Positions 32,424 to 40,431 of a stretch of DNA of 64,000 bases are shown one piece after another. A program made the position numbers and the translations under genes. The stretch spans positions 41,255 through 105,254 of the forward strand of contig NZ_MNBL01000032.1 of assembly GCF_001879695.1 (NCBI RefSeq), read 5' to 3'. The notes beneath the pieces were generated by a model that was not told where the DNA came from, ran no database searches, and was given only the letters and a program-made list of their open reading frames with translations. This DNA comes from Nioella sediminis. GTDB lineage: Bacteria > Pseudomonadota > Alphaproteobacteria > Rhodobacterales > Rhodobacteraceae. Within the stretch, counting starts at the first letter, position 1, and the number at the start of each line of letters is the position of its first letter.

Positions 32424-33218
32424 TCAGCCGCCAAAGCTGTAATCGACGAACCAGCGCTGGTTCAGTTCATCCAGCGTGCCATCCTCGCGCATGGACGCAA
32501 TCGCCGCGTTCATCGGACCCACCAGGTCCGACCCGCGTGGGAAGATGAAGCCGAAATCCTCGGTTCCAAGCGGATCGCCGATGATGGCCAGCCGATCGGG
32601 GTTGGCACGAACATAGCCCTCGCCACCTGTGGAATCGGTCAGCACCATGTCCACATCCTCGGTCAGCAGGCCCTGAACGGCGGCCCCAAAGGTTTCGAAC
32701 AGCTGAATGCGCGGGTTCGCTTCGTTGCCATCCAGCACCTCGTAGACGCCCACATAGAAGGGTGTCGTGCCAGCCTGGCTGCCCATCAGGAAATCCTCAT
32801 CGGCGGCAAAGCTTTCGGCATCCGTGAACCGGGTTTCCCCGGCGCGCACCAGCATGCGCATCTGGCTGGTCATGTAGCTGTCGGAGAAGTCGACCATCTC
32901 GGCCCGGTCCTCGCGGATGGTGATGCCGGTCATGCCCATGTCGAACTGGCCCTCGGACACGGCGGCAATCATCGCGTCCCAGCTGATGGTTTCATAGACC
33001 ACGGTGATGTTCAGCCGTTCGGCGATGATCTCCATCGCGTCATATTCCCACCCGGCGGGCTGGCCGGTATTGGGATCGACGAATTGCAGCGGCGGATAGG
33101 CGTTTTCGGTAACGATCACCACTTCGCGGCCTTCGAGATTGGGCATATGGCCGTCGGCAAGGGCCGATAAGGGGGCCAGCGTGGCAAGGGCCAGCGCGGC
33201 GGCGGCAAGGCGTTTCAT
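32424..33218 (-). CDS. Amino-acid-type ABC transporter binding protein
   Basis: A 264-residue family-3 solute-binding protein. It has a signal peptide ([21 protein letters not shown]) and then the fold landmarks [71 protein letters not shown] and a C-terminal lobe with [27 protein letters not shown]. The start at 33218 opens the signal peptide. First gene of the small transport operon with the permease at 31575. Ligand probably a polar amino acid. Confidence 0.9.
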   Translation of the reverse strand: MKRLAAAALALATLAPLSALADGHMPNLEGREVVIVTENAYPPLQFVDPNTGQPAGWEYDAMEIIAERLNITVVYETISWDAMIAAVSEGQFDMGMTGITIREDRAEMVDFSDSYMTSQMRMLVRAGETRFTDAESFAADEDFLMGSQAGTTPFYVGVYEVLDGNEANPRIQLFETFGAAVQGLLTEDVDMVLTDSTGGEGYVRANPDRLAIIGDPLGTEDFGFIFPRGSDLVGPMNAAIASMREDGTLDELNQRWFVDYSFGG

Positions 33219-33278
33219 TGGAAAGACTCCCTGTTTGTTATCCGGGCAGTATGGCGCGGCCTTTGCGACACGCAAGGG

Positions 33279-34328
33279 TCAGCCGCTGCAGACGGGGCAG
33301 TTTTGATCGCGTTTCATGGTGATCAGCCGGGTTTCGGCATAGAGCGCGTCATAGATCAGCATCCGGCCCCGTAGCGGTTCCCCCGCGCTCGCGATCAGCT
33401 TTACCACCTCACCCGCCATCATCGCGCCAATGACACCTGGTAGTGCGCCGATGACCCCGGTTTCCGAGCAGGTCGCCGCCATGCCGGGGGCGGGCGCCTC
33501 GGGGAAGACGCAGGCCATGCAGGGCGCGCCATGGGCGGGATTATAGATCGTCACCTGCCCCTCCCAGGCCGAAATCGCGCCAGAGACGACGGGCTTGCCG
33601 CAGGCCACGGCGGCCCGGTTGATCAGGTCGCGGATGGGCCAGGCATCGGTGCCGTCGACGATGAGATCATAATCGGCGAACAGCGCCTCCGCGATCTCCG
33701 CCGTCAGTTCGCGATGATAGGGGCGCACATCCACATGCGGGTTCAGCGCCAGCATCCGTTCGCGGGCGGAAAAGACCTTGGGCATGCCCTGCGACTGGTC
33801 GGTATGGATGATCTGCCGTTGCAGGTTGCTCAGGTCCACCTCGTCATGGTCGATGACCCCGATCCGGCCCACGCCCGCCGCCGCAAGGTAAAGCAGCACG
33901 GGCGATCCCAGCCCCCCGGCCCCCACGACCAGAACCTTGGCCTGCTTGAGCTTTTTCTGCCCCGGTCCGCCCACTTCGCGCAGGGTGATATGGCGGGCGT
34001 AGCGCTCCAGCTCCTCGGCCGAAAACGTGCCCGTCTGTTTCGGCGCCTCCGCCTCACGCGCGCCCTCGACCGCCTCTGCCCGCACCCTCAGCCGCCGCAG
34101 CCCCTCACGATAGGCCAGCACCAGCGCCACGGCCCCGCCGAGCATCAGCCAGGGCGCCGCCGAGCCACCCGTACCCACCCGCAAGGGATGCGCCTCGGGC
34201 AAGGCCACCTGCACCAGCAGCACCGCCATGTAGAGCACAAGCAGCATCACCAGCCGCGCCCGCACCGGCGCACCCATCAGCCAGCCCACGCCCCAAAGCG
34301 CCGCCGCCATGGCCAGCACCACCCCCAT
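33279..34328 (-). CDS. moeB: ThiF/MoeB-type adenylyltransferase with N-terminal membrane segments
   Basis: A 349-residue member of the E1-like superfamily. Residues ~1-90 contain three hydrophobic segments and an Arg-rich stretch. The catalytic part (~105-345) has VVGAGGLGSPVLLYLAAAGVGRIGVID (nucleotide binding), the Cys in AATCSETGVIG, and two zinc-type pairs (CMAC and CPVC). MoeB adenylates the MoaD/ThiS-type sulfur carrier for molybdopterin synthesis. Its start overlaps the dut stop by one base. The membrane-type N-terminus is seen in Rhodobacteraceae MoeB/ThiF-like proteins as I remember them. Which sulfur carrier it serves is not shown. Confidence 0.88.
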   Translation of the reverse strand: MGVVLAMAAALWGVGWLMGAPVRARLVMLLVLYMAVLLVQVALPEAHPLRVGTGGSAAPWLMLGGAVALVLAYREGLRRLRVRAEAVEGAREAEAPKQTGTFSAEELERYARHITLREVGGPGQKKLKQAKVLVVGAGGLGSPVLLYLAAAGVGRIGVIDHDEVDLSNLQRQIIHTDQSQGMPKVFSARERMLALNPHVDVRPYHRELTAEIAEALFADYDLIVDGTDAWPIRDLINRAAVACGKPVVSGAISAWEGQVTIYNPAHGAPCMACVFPEAPAPGMAATCSETGVIGALPGVIGAMMAGEVVKLIASAGEPLRGRMLIYDALYAETRLITMKRDQNCPVCSG

Positions 34329-34795
34329 CAGCCGCGCCCCGTGGAGCCGAAACCGCCCGCGCCCCTGTGGCTCTCGGACAGGTCTTCGGCCACGTCGAAC
34401 ACCGCCTGTACCACGGGGGCCACGATCGCCTGCGCGATCCGGTCGCCATGGGCGATGGCAAAGGGCTCTGTGCCATAGTTGATCAGCAGAACCCCCAACG
34501 GCCCGCGATAATCGCTGTCTATGGTGCCAGGCGTATTGGGCAGCGATATCCCGTGTTTCAGCGCGAGGCCCGAGCGGGGCCTGATCTGCATCTCATACCC
34601 GTCCGGGAGCTCCACCCGCAGCCCCGTCGGCACGATCCGCCGCTCCATCGGGGCCAGCACCATGCCCGCCATCCGATCTTCAGGCCGCAAATTCGCCCGC
34701 AGATCAGCCCCCGCCGCCCCCGCCGTTTCGTAGGACGGCAAGCCCACAGCCGGATCGGCCCAGTCCTCTCGCAGCACCCGGATCGTCAGCGCCAT
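34328..34795 (-). CDS. dut: dUTP diphosphatase
   Basis: A 155-residue trimeric-type dUTPase that cleaves dUTP to dUMP and pyrophosphate. All five motifs are present: AGADLRA; RSGLALKHGISL; NTPGTIDSDYRG with the catalytic Asp; GDRIAQAIV; and the C-terminal GAGGFGSTGRG loop. ATG at 34795; its Shine-Dalgarno is provided by the AAGAAGGGG end of a dispersed repeat (34802-34837). The order coaBC-dut-moeB on one strand is typical of Rhodobacteraceae. The gene overlaps moeB by one base. Confidence 0.96.
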   Translation of the reverse strand: MALTIRVLREDWADPAVGLPSYETAGAAGADLRANLRPEDRMAGMVLAPMERRIVPTGLRVELPDGYEMQIRPRSGLALKHGISLPNTPGTIDSDYRGPLGVLLINYGTEPFAIAHGDRIAQAIVAPVVQAVFDVAEDLSESHRGAGGFGSTGRG

Positions 34796-34801
34796 GCCCC
34801 G

Positions 34802-34837
34802 CCCCTTCTTCTTGGCCCAAATACTCCCGCCGGAGGC
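34802..34837 (-). repeat. Rhodobacterales dispersed repeat, copy B (supplies the dut ribosome-binding site)
   Basis: In minus-strand direction GCCTCCGGCGGGAGTATTTG followed by GGCCAAGAAGAAGGGG ends 6 bases before the dut start codon. It matches copy A at 31514-31552 except for a few bases. The final AAGAAGGGG is the only good Shine-Dalgarno for dut. Confidence 0.75.
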
Positions 34838-34841
34838 TGCC

Positions 34842-36041
34842 TCACCGCGCCAGCGCCTCGGCAATGCGCACCGCCAGCCGCCGGGCGGTTTCCTCCTTCG
34901 ACAGGCGCGGCCAGTCCTCGACGCCCACCGCCGTGACGATGGCCACCTTGTTTTCCGACCCGCCCATGATGCCCGTGGCGGGCGAGACGTCATTGGCCAC
35001 GATCCAGTCGCAGCCCTTTCGGGCGCGTTTCGCGGTGGCATTCGCCTCCACGTCATGGGTCTCGGCGGCGAAACCGACCACGAGGCCGGGCCGCCCCTCA
35101 CCCATCCGAGACACGGTTTTCAGGATGTCGGGGTTTTCCGCAAACTCCAGCGCGGGCGTGCCTGCGCCTTCCGTCTTCTTCATCTTGCGGTCGGTCGCGT
35201 TGGCCACCCGCCAATCGGCCACGGCGGCGGTAAAGACGGCGGCATCGGCGGGCAGCGCGGACTCAACCGCCTCCAGCATTTCCCGCGCGGTTTCGACATT
35301 CACCACCTTCACGCCCGTGGGCGGAGCGACACGCGCAGGCCCGGTCACGAACGTGACCGATGCCCCCAGATCGCGCAGCGCGGCAGCCAGCGCGGTGCCC
35401 TGCGCGCCAGAGGACCGGTTGGCGATGTAGCGCACCGGGTCGATGGGTTCATGGGTGGGGCCGGAGGTCACCAGCACATGCCGCCCTTTCAGGGGTCCGT
35501 CCGACAGGGCCGCATCCACGGCTGCAACAATCTGAGGCACCTCCGCCATGCGACCGGGCCCGAACTCGCCGCAGGCCATGGCCCCCTCATCGGGGCCAAC
35601 CACCAGAACCCCGTCGCCCTGCAACGTCGCCAGGTTGCGCTGCGTCGCCGGATGCTCCCACATGCGCACATTCATCGCGGGCGCGATCAGCACGCGCTTG
35701 TCGGTGGCCATCAACAGGGTCGAGGCCAGATCATTCGCCAACCCGTTCGCCATCTTCGCCATCAGGTCGGCGGTGGCGGGGGCGACGACAACCAGATCAG
35801 CGGCACGGCTAAGCTCGATATGGCCCATTTCAGCCTCATCCGTCAGATCGAAGAGATCCCGATAGACCTTCTGCGCCGCAAGGGCCGAGGCGGAAAGCGG
35901 CGTCACGAACTCTTCGCCCGCGCGCGTCAGGACGGGCACCACCTCTGCGTCTTGTTCCCGCAAGCGGCGGATCAGGTCGAGCGATTTGAAGGCCGCGATG
36001 CCGCCGCCGATGATCAGAAGAATGCGCTTCTCTGCCAGCAT
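34842..36041 (-). CDS. coaBC: Bifunctional phosphopantothenoylcysteine decarboxylase / ligase
   Basis: A 399-residue CoA-biosynthesis enzyme. The N-terminal FMN-dependent decarboxylase (CoaC, ~1-180) has IIGGGIAAFKSLDLIRRLR, VVAPATADLMAKMANGLANDL, PAMNVRMW and the catalytic Cys in MACGEFGPGRM. The C-terminal ligase (CoaB, ~190-399) has VLVTSGPTHEPIDPVRYIANRSSGAQG, GPARVAPP and the WIVANDVS motif. The start ATG at 36041 follows GGAGGCCCC; a longer in-frame start at 36062 is possible. First gene of the coaBC-dut-moeB group. Essential step from 4'-phosphopantothenate to 4'-phosphopantetheine. Confidence 0.96.
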   Translation of the reverse strand: MLAEKRILLIIGGGIAAFKSLDLIRRLREQDAEVVPVLTRAGEEFVTPLSASALAAQKVYRDLFDLTDEAEMGHIELSRAADLVVVAPATADLMAKMANGLANDLASTLLMATDKRVLIAPAMNVRMWEHPATQRNLATLQGDGVLVVGPDEGAMACGEFGPGRMAEVPQIVAAVDAALSDGPLKGRHVLVTSGPTHEPIDPVRYIANRSSGAQGTALAAALRDLGASVTFVTGPARVAPPTGVKVVNVETAREMLEAVESALPADAAVFTAAVADWRVANATDRKMKKTEGAGTPALEFAENPDILKTVSRMGEGRPGLVVGFAAETHDVEANATAKRARKGCDWIVANDVSPATGIMGGSENKVAIVTAVGVEDWPRLSKEETARRLAVRIAEALAR

Positions 36042-36062
36042 GGGGCCTCCACCCATTGTCAT

Positions 36063-36443
36063 TTTCTGACGCTCAACCTAGTCGCCCCGTTCCCCCATCA
36101 CAAGCCGACAGAAAGCCCGGTAGATCGCGGCCCGGAACGGGCCGCGCGGGTCGATGCGCGATGCGCAGCGAAAGCCCCGCCAGACAAACAGCGCCCCGGT
36201 TAATCGTATCTTCAGAAAGCTGTGCCACTCTGGCCGCCGGTTAACCGACTGCAACAGCGTGGCCCGGTCCCTCCCGATGCCTCAGACCACCCCGGACAAG
36301 GGTGCAGGTGGACGGGGGAAAACCCGGAAGCTTCCACGAAGACCGACAGCCCGCGCGCCCTTCGAGGCGGCGCCGCTTCACCTCTCTGCCCAATCAGGCG
36401 AAAGCGCGCCCTGGCAGCACATCCAACGAGACTTACTGGCCCG
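36063..36443. other. Intergenic region, no gene seen
   Basis: 381 bp between the ChaN-like gene stop and the coaBC start. It contains a perfect hairpin (arms 36127-36134 and 36138-36145, loop GAA) without a U tract, and a CGGTTAACCG palindrome near 36237. I looked for RNase P, SRP and 6S RNA signatures and saw none. It must carry the coaBC promoter near its right-hand start. Confidence 0.5.
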
Positions 36444-37244
36444 TCACTGAAACGCCGCGCAGGGATCGTCCCGCTCGGCGGGTTCCGTCACGCGCCACAG
36501 GTCGAAGGGAACATCGCCCTCCGGTTCCGATTCGAACTGCCCAACCGACACGACCGTCACCTCTGGCGCGGCCAAGGCGATCATCGCGGGCACCGCCCAA
36601 TCGGTGCGCGCATGGCCATTGCCGGTGATCAGCACCACCGGCCCACCTGTCTCCTCCAGCGCCGCCAGCACCCGCGCGGCAAAGCCCGCGTCCCGCAGCC
36701 TCTGGGCCTCGACCATACCGGGCAGCAGCGCGGCGGGAAGCGCATTGCAATGCGCTTCGGCCTGCATCTCTTCGCGCAGCGCCTGTTGATTTTCGCGCAG
36801 GGGCTGATCCAGCGAAAACGCCTGCGGGTCGCCCGCGAATCGTGCAGCCGCCCCCTCACTCACCGCCGCACGCACATCCTCATAGGGCAGCGCCGCGCCG
36901 AAGATCGTGGCCTCCCCCAGGGCTGCAAACAGAGGCTGATATAATGTGAACTCTGGCCAGCCCGATTGATCCCACCCGATTTCAGCCGCCAATGCATCGG
37001 GAGAGGCCAGCAGATCGGGTGTGATCCGCGCAGCCTGGTCGGGCGCCAGCATCTCGAACACAACCGCCGCGGGGGCAAGGGCCTCCACGGCCTCGGCCTG
37101 CCACAGGTGATGGGCGGGATTGTCATGTACCTCGCCAAGGATCACCACATCCGAACCGCGCAATTGGTCCAGCCCCGTCAAAGGGGCGGACCAGGCCGCG
37201 CAGGCTGAGAGGCACAGCACAAGGATCGCAAAACGCTGTTTCAT
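36444..37244 (-). CDS. ChaN-family lipoprotein-like protein
   Basis: A 266-residue exported protein with a signal peptide containing a lipobox-like LSAC (MKQRFAILVLCLSACAAW). It matches ChaN (iron-regulated, heme-binding-type) with VVILGEVHDNPAHHLWQAEAVEALAPAAVVFEMLAPDQ near 38-75 and VLITGNGHARTDWAVPAMI. The ILGExHDxxxHH motif is diagnostic. ChaN from Campylobacter binds heme; a role in heme or iron handling is likely but not shown. The start at 37244 opens the lipoprotein signal; the frame extends a little upstream without a ribosome-binding site. Confidence 0.85.
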   Translation of the reverse strand: MKQRFAILVLCLSACAAWSAPLTGLDQLRGSDVVILGEVHDNPAHHLWQAEAVEALAPAAVVFEMLAPDQAARITPDLLASPDALAAEIGWDQSGWPEFTLYQPLFAALGEATIFGAALPYEDVRAAVSEGAAARFAGDPQAFSLDQPLRENQQALREEMQAEAHCNALPAALLPGMVEAQRLRDAGFAARVLAALEETGGPVVLITGNGHARTDWAVPAMIALAAPEVTVVSVGQFESEPEGDVPFDLWRVTEPAERDDPCAAFQ

Positions 37245-37294
37245 GGCATACAGCAAACGCGCAAGGCCGGGCGCAGACAAGCGGACAGGCTGTC

Positions 37295-38173
37295 TCAGCC
37301 CATCATCCCGCGCAGTTCTTCTTCACGGGGGGCCAGCTTGCGGCGCATCTTCTGCAAGGCGCCTGCCTCGATCTGGCGCACACGCTCTTTCGACAGGCCA
37401 AGTTCCTCGCCGAGGCTTTCCAACGTCCGGGCCGGGTTGGTCAGCTTGCGTGCGGCGATGATCTTCTGTTCCCGCTCCGTCAGCGTGCCCAGCGCATCGC
37501 CCAGCCATTCGCGCAGGCGCGTGCCATCCTTCTCGCGCTCGAACCGCTCGCTCGCCTGTTCACCGTCGTCTTCCAGCGTCTCGATCCACTCACGACCCTC
37601 ATCGCCATCGGCTTGCAGGGCGTTCAGCGAGAAATCCGACCCGGCAAGGCGGCCCTCCATCAGTTCGACGTCCTTCAGCGCCACCCCGATCTCAGTTGCG
37701 ATACGCTCTCGCAGCTGGTGGGAATCGAGTTCCACACCCTCCGCCGCGGCATCAGCCTCCAGCCGGGCGCGCACACGCCGCATGTTGAAGAACAGGCTCT
37801 TTTGCGAAGACGTCGACCCGGTGCGCACCATCGACCAGTTGCGCATCACGAAATCCTGCATCCCGGCGCGGATCCACCACACGGCGTATGTGGAAAATCG
37901 CACACCCCGGTCGGGGTCGAAGCGATCAGCGGCTTTCATCAGGCCAAGCCCTGCCTCCTGGATGAGATCGTTCATCGAGGCACCGTAGCCCTTGAATTTC
38001 CAGGCAATGGAAATGGCCAGGCGCATATAGGCGGTGATCAGCCGATGCAGCGCCGCCTCGTCCCGGTGATCGCGCCAGGCGATGGCGAGATCGCGTTCCG
38101 TGTCGGCATCGAGCAGCTCCGCTGCCCGTGCGTGGCGGGAAAGAGACTGGCCAGGATCAAAGTCGAGTGCCAT
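37295..38173 (-). CDS. rpoH: RNA polymerase sigma-32 factor (RpoH)
   Basis: A 292-residue sigma factor. Region 2 (~50-115) has AYMRLAISIAWKFKGYG, DLIQEAGLGLMKAADRFDPDRGVRFSTYAVWWIRAGMQDFVMRNWSMVR, including the -10 recognition helix. The RpoH box is QKSLFFNMRR (~135-144). Region 4 has TLTEREQKIIAARKL and the -35 helix LGEELGLSKERVRQIEAGAL. It directs heat-shock or oxidative-stress transcription. Many Rhodobacteraceae have RpoHI and RpoHII and I cannot say which this is from one copy. The ATG at 38173 has AGGAG; divergent from cobU. Confidence 0.94.
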   Translation of the reverse strand: MALDFDPGQSLSRHARAAELLDADTERDLAIAWRDHRDEAALHRLITAYMRLAISIAWKFKGYGASMNDLIQEAGLGLMKAADRFDPDRGVRFSTYAVWWIRAGMQDFVMRNWSMVRTGSTSSQKSLFFNMRRVRARLEADAAAEGVELDSHQLRERIATEIGVALKDVELMEGRLAGSDFSLNALQADGDEGREWIETLEDDGEQASERFEREKDGTRLREWLGDALGTLTEREQKIIAARKLTNPARTLESLGEELGLSKERVRQIEAGALQKMRRKLAPREEELRGMMG

Positions 38174-38249
38174 AACGCGCTCCTGTTCGCTTGCATTCAC
38201 GAGGGTTACGGTCGGGAATTGCGGTCGGATCACTTTTGGGGAGGAAAAA

Positions 38250-38777
38250 ATGTCTTTGCCCGGACTGACACTGGTGATCGGCGGGGCCGCGTCGGGGAAA
38301 TCCGCCCATGCCGAGGCGCTGGTGCGCGATCAAGGCGGGCAGCGTGTCTATATCGCCACGGCGCAGGCCTTCGATGACGAGATGCGCGCCAAGATCGCCG
38401 CCCATCAGAAGATGCGCGCAGGCGATGGCTGGCGCACCGTTGAAGCGCCGTTCGACATTGTGGGGGCGCTGTCCGGGCTTGGGTCGGGTGATGTCGTACT
38501 GCTCGATTGCGCGACCTTCTGGCTGACGAATCTGCTGCTGGCAGAGCGGGACTGGCAGGCGGAGGCTGACGCGCTGATTGCGGCGCTGAAGGCCTGCCCC
38601 GCGCCGGTTGTGGTGGTCAGCAATGAAACCGGGCAGGGGATCGTGCCCGAGAATGCTTTGGCGCGGGCGTTTCGGGAAGCGCAGGGACGGTTGAACCAAC
38701 GGTTGGCGGCAGAGGCCGGACTGGTCGTGGCGGTTATGGCGGGGTTACCACTTGTGCTGAAGGGGGTGACCCCGTGA
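38250..38777 (+). CDS. cobU: Bifunctional adenosylcobinamide kinase / guanylyltransferase
   Basis: A 175-residue enzyme of cobalamin assembly that phosphorylates adenosylcobinamide and then attaches GMP. It has P-loop GGAASGKSAHAE (~11-22), YIATAQAFDDEMRAKIAAHQ and the VVVSNETGQGIVPENALARAFREAQGRLNQ motif. Start ATG at 38250 with GAGGAAA upstream. It is followed after 100 bp by a histidine phosphatase gene, possibly alpha-ribazole phosphatase; together they would serve the nucleotide-loop stage. No cobalamin riboswitch is evident upstream. Confidence 0.93.
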   Translation: MSLPGLTLVIGGAASGKSAHAEALVRDQGGQRVYIATAQAFDDEMRAKIAAHQKMRAGDGWRTVEAPFDIVGALSGLGSGDVVLLDCATFWLTNLLLAERDWQAEADALIAALKACPAPVVVVSNETGQGIVPENALARAFREAQGRLNQRLAAEAGLVVAVMAGLPLVLKGVTP

Positions 38778-38836
38778 CCAGAGGGATTTCGCCGCCTTCG
38801 GCGTCGACCCGCGGGGGGCGCTGCCCCCCGCACCCC

Positions 38837-38870
38837 CCGAGGTATTTTTGCCAAGATGAAAGAGAAGGGG
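38837..38870 (+). repeat. Rhodobacterales dispersed repeat, copy C variant
   Basis: CCCCGAGGTATTTTTGCCAA followed by GATGAAAGAGAAGG ends shortly before the GTG start of the phosphatase gene at 38878. It shares the TATTTTTGCCAAGA core with copies A and B. It is preceded by a strong hairpin, GCGGGGGGC-GCT-GCCCCCCGC (38811-38831). The terminal AGAAGGGG again forms the ribosome-binding site. Confidence 0.65.
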
Positions 38871-38877
38871 CGGGCGC

Positions 38878-39456
38878 GTGACGGTCTGGCATTGGGTCCG
38901 GCACGGGCCAACGCATGAAAAAGCCTTTGTCGGCTGGCGGGACGTGCCGGCGGATCTGTCGGATGCGGCGGCGATCGCACGGCTGGATGCGGAATTGCCG
39001 CGACCGGCGCTTCTCGTGTCCTCGGATCTGGTCCGCGCCACGGCCACGGCGGATGTGCTGATGGAGGGACGGCAGCGATTGCCCGATGTGCCCGACATGC
39101 GCGAATTCGATTTCGGGGATTGGGACGGGATGCATTTCACCGATGTTTCTGAACGCGACCCGATTCTGAGCCGCCGCTATTGGGAAGAACCCGGCGATGT
39201 CGCCCCGCCCAATGGCGAAAGCTGGAACGCGGCTGCGGCGCGCGTTGCGCCCTTCGTTGACCGGATGAACCGGGACCATCCGAATGCCCATATCGTGGCG
39301 GTGGCCCATTTCGGGATCATCATGACTCAGATCGAGCGCGCCTCTGGCCTGTCCGCCTATGAGGTGCTTGGCCACCGGATCGACAACCTCTCGGTTACGC
39401 GGCTGGTGCATGAGGCCGGTCACTGGCGGGTCGAAGTGATCAATCACCGTCCCTGA
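38878..39456 (+). CDS. Histidine phosphatase family protein (possible alpha-ribazole phosphatase)
   Basis: A 192-residue phosphoglycerate-mutase-fold phosphatase. The phospho-His motif is VRHGPTHEKAF (RHG at ~8-10), the acid loop REFDFGDWDGMHF, and the second catalytic His is in VAHFGIIM. It starts at GTG 38878 with AAGGGG behind it, supplied by the repeat element. Being next to cobU, the most attractive role is the CobC reaction (alpha-ribazole 5'-phosphate dephosphorylation) in cobalamin assembly. Generic phosphatases of this family cannot be excluded. Confidence 0.8.
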   Translation: MTVWHWVRHGPTHEKAFVGWRDVPADLSDAAAIARLDAELPRPALLVSSDLVRATATADVLMEGRQRLPDVPDMREFDFGDWDGMHFTDVSERDPILSRRYWEEPGDVAPPNGESWNAAAARVAPFVDRMNRDHPNAHIVAVAHFGIIMTQIERASGLSAYEVLGHRIDNLSVTRLVHEAGHWRVEVINHRP

Positions 39457-39525
39457 TGGGGTGCGTCAGCAATTGGAATTGGACAGGGCGCGGGCCGGGC
39501 GTTTAGCTGGCAGGACTGTATTTCG

Positions 39526-40407
39526 ATGGACCCTGTCATGACCTACACGCTTCTGATTGCCGATAAATCCTATTCCAGCTGGTCTTTGCGCGGCTGGCTG
39601 AGCTTTCGCGCCTTCGACATTCCGGTGAGCGTGAAAACTACCCGCATGTATTGCGACCAGTTCCGGCTGGATGTCGATGGTTTTGCGCCGGGCAACAGAA
39701 CGGTTCCCATCGTGCGCACCCCGACGGGCGGGCTGCTGACCGATTCCATCGCCATTGCCTGGCACCTGGACCGGGCCTTTCCCGACAAGGGCCTGCTGCC
39801 TGCTGACCCCAATGCCCGCGCCATGGCCATGAGCCTGATTGCCGAGATGCATTCGGGCTTTACCGGCCTGCGTGGGGCCTGCCCGATGAACCTGCGCACC
39901 GGGTGGGAGGGGTTCGAGGTGACCGATGCCGTCCGCGCCGATCTGGAGCGGCTGGAGCGGGTCTGGGGCGCGGCGCTGGACGCCCATGGCGGCCCGTGGC
40001 TCTGCGGGGACTATTCCCTGGCCGATGTGTTCTTTGCCCCCGTGGCCACCCGCATCCTGACTTACGGCCTGCCGGTATCGGACCGGGCTCTGGCATATGC
40101 CAAGGCCCACGTGGCGCATCCTGCGTTCCGCCGCTGGCGGGCCATGGGGCTGGTCGAGGGGCCGGAACAGCCCGCCTACGACATGGGTCTGCCGCGCCGC
40201 GCCTTTCCCGCGCCCGAGCCGCTGTCGGCCCGCGCCGTCGATCACGGCCCGTCCGAAAACGCCACATGCCCCTATTCGGGCAATCCAGTCACGGATTTCA
40301 TGGAGATGGACGGGCGCATCTTCGGCTTCTGCAACCCGTTTTGCCGCGACAAGACCGTGGCCGACCCGGAAGCCTGGCCGGACTTCATGGCCATTTACCA
40401 AACGTAA
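39526..40407 (+). CDS. Glutathione S-transferase family protein with C-terminal YHS-like Cys module
   Basis: A 293-residue protein. The N-terminal thioredoxin-like domain (~5-85, with SYSSWSLRGWLSFRAF and the cis-Pro region TVPIVRTPTGGLLTDSIAIAWHLD) and helical domain (~90-215) are GST-like. The last ~45 residues carry CPYSGNPVTDFMEMDGRIFGFCNPFCRDKTVADPEAW, a small Cys-rich domain resembling YHS metal-binding modules. The combination recurs in Rhodobacteraceae in my memory. The ATG at 39526 is used; the second ATG 39538 is an alternative. Substrate unknown. Confidence 0.8.
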   Translation: MDPVMTYTLLIADKSYSSWSLRGWLSFRAFDIPVSVKTTRMYCDQFRLDVDGFAPGNRTVPIVRTPTGGLLTDSIAIAWHLDRAFPDKGLLPADPNARAMAMSLIAEMHSGFTGLRGACPMNLRTGWEGFEVTDAVRADLERLERVWGAALDAHGGPWLCGDYSLADVFFAPVATRILTYGLPVSDRALAYAKAHVAHPAFRRWRAMGLVEGPEQPAYDMGLPRRAFPAPEPLSARAVDHGPSENATCPYSGNPVTDFMEMDGRIFGFCNPFCRDKTVADPEAWPDFMAIYQT

Positions 40408-40431
40408 AGGGTTTTCGGGCAAGCGTTAACC

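Noticed and set aside
36063..36443. Possible structural RNA (RNase P, SRP or 6S RNA)
   Set aside because: I found none of the conserved strings of these RNAs; only one isolated hairpin and a short palindrome.
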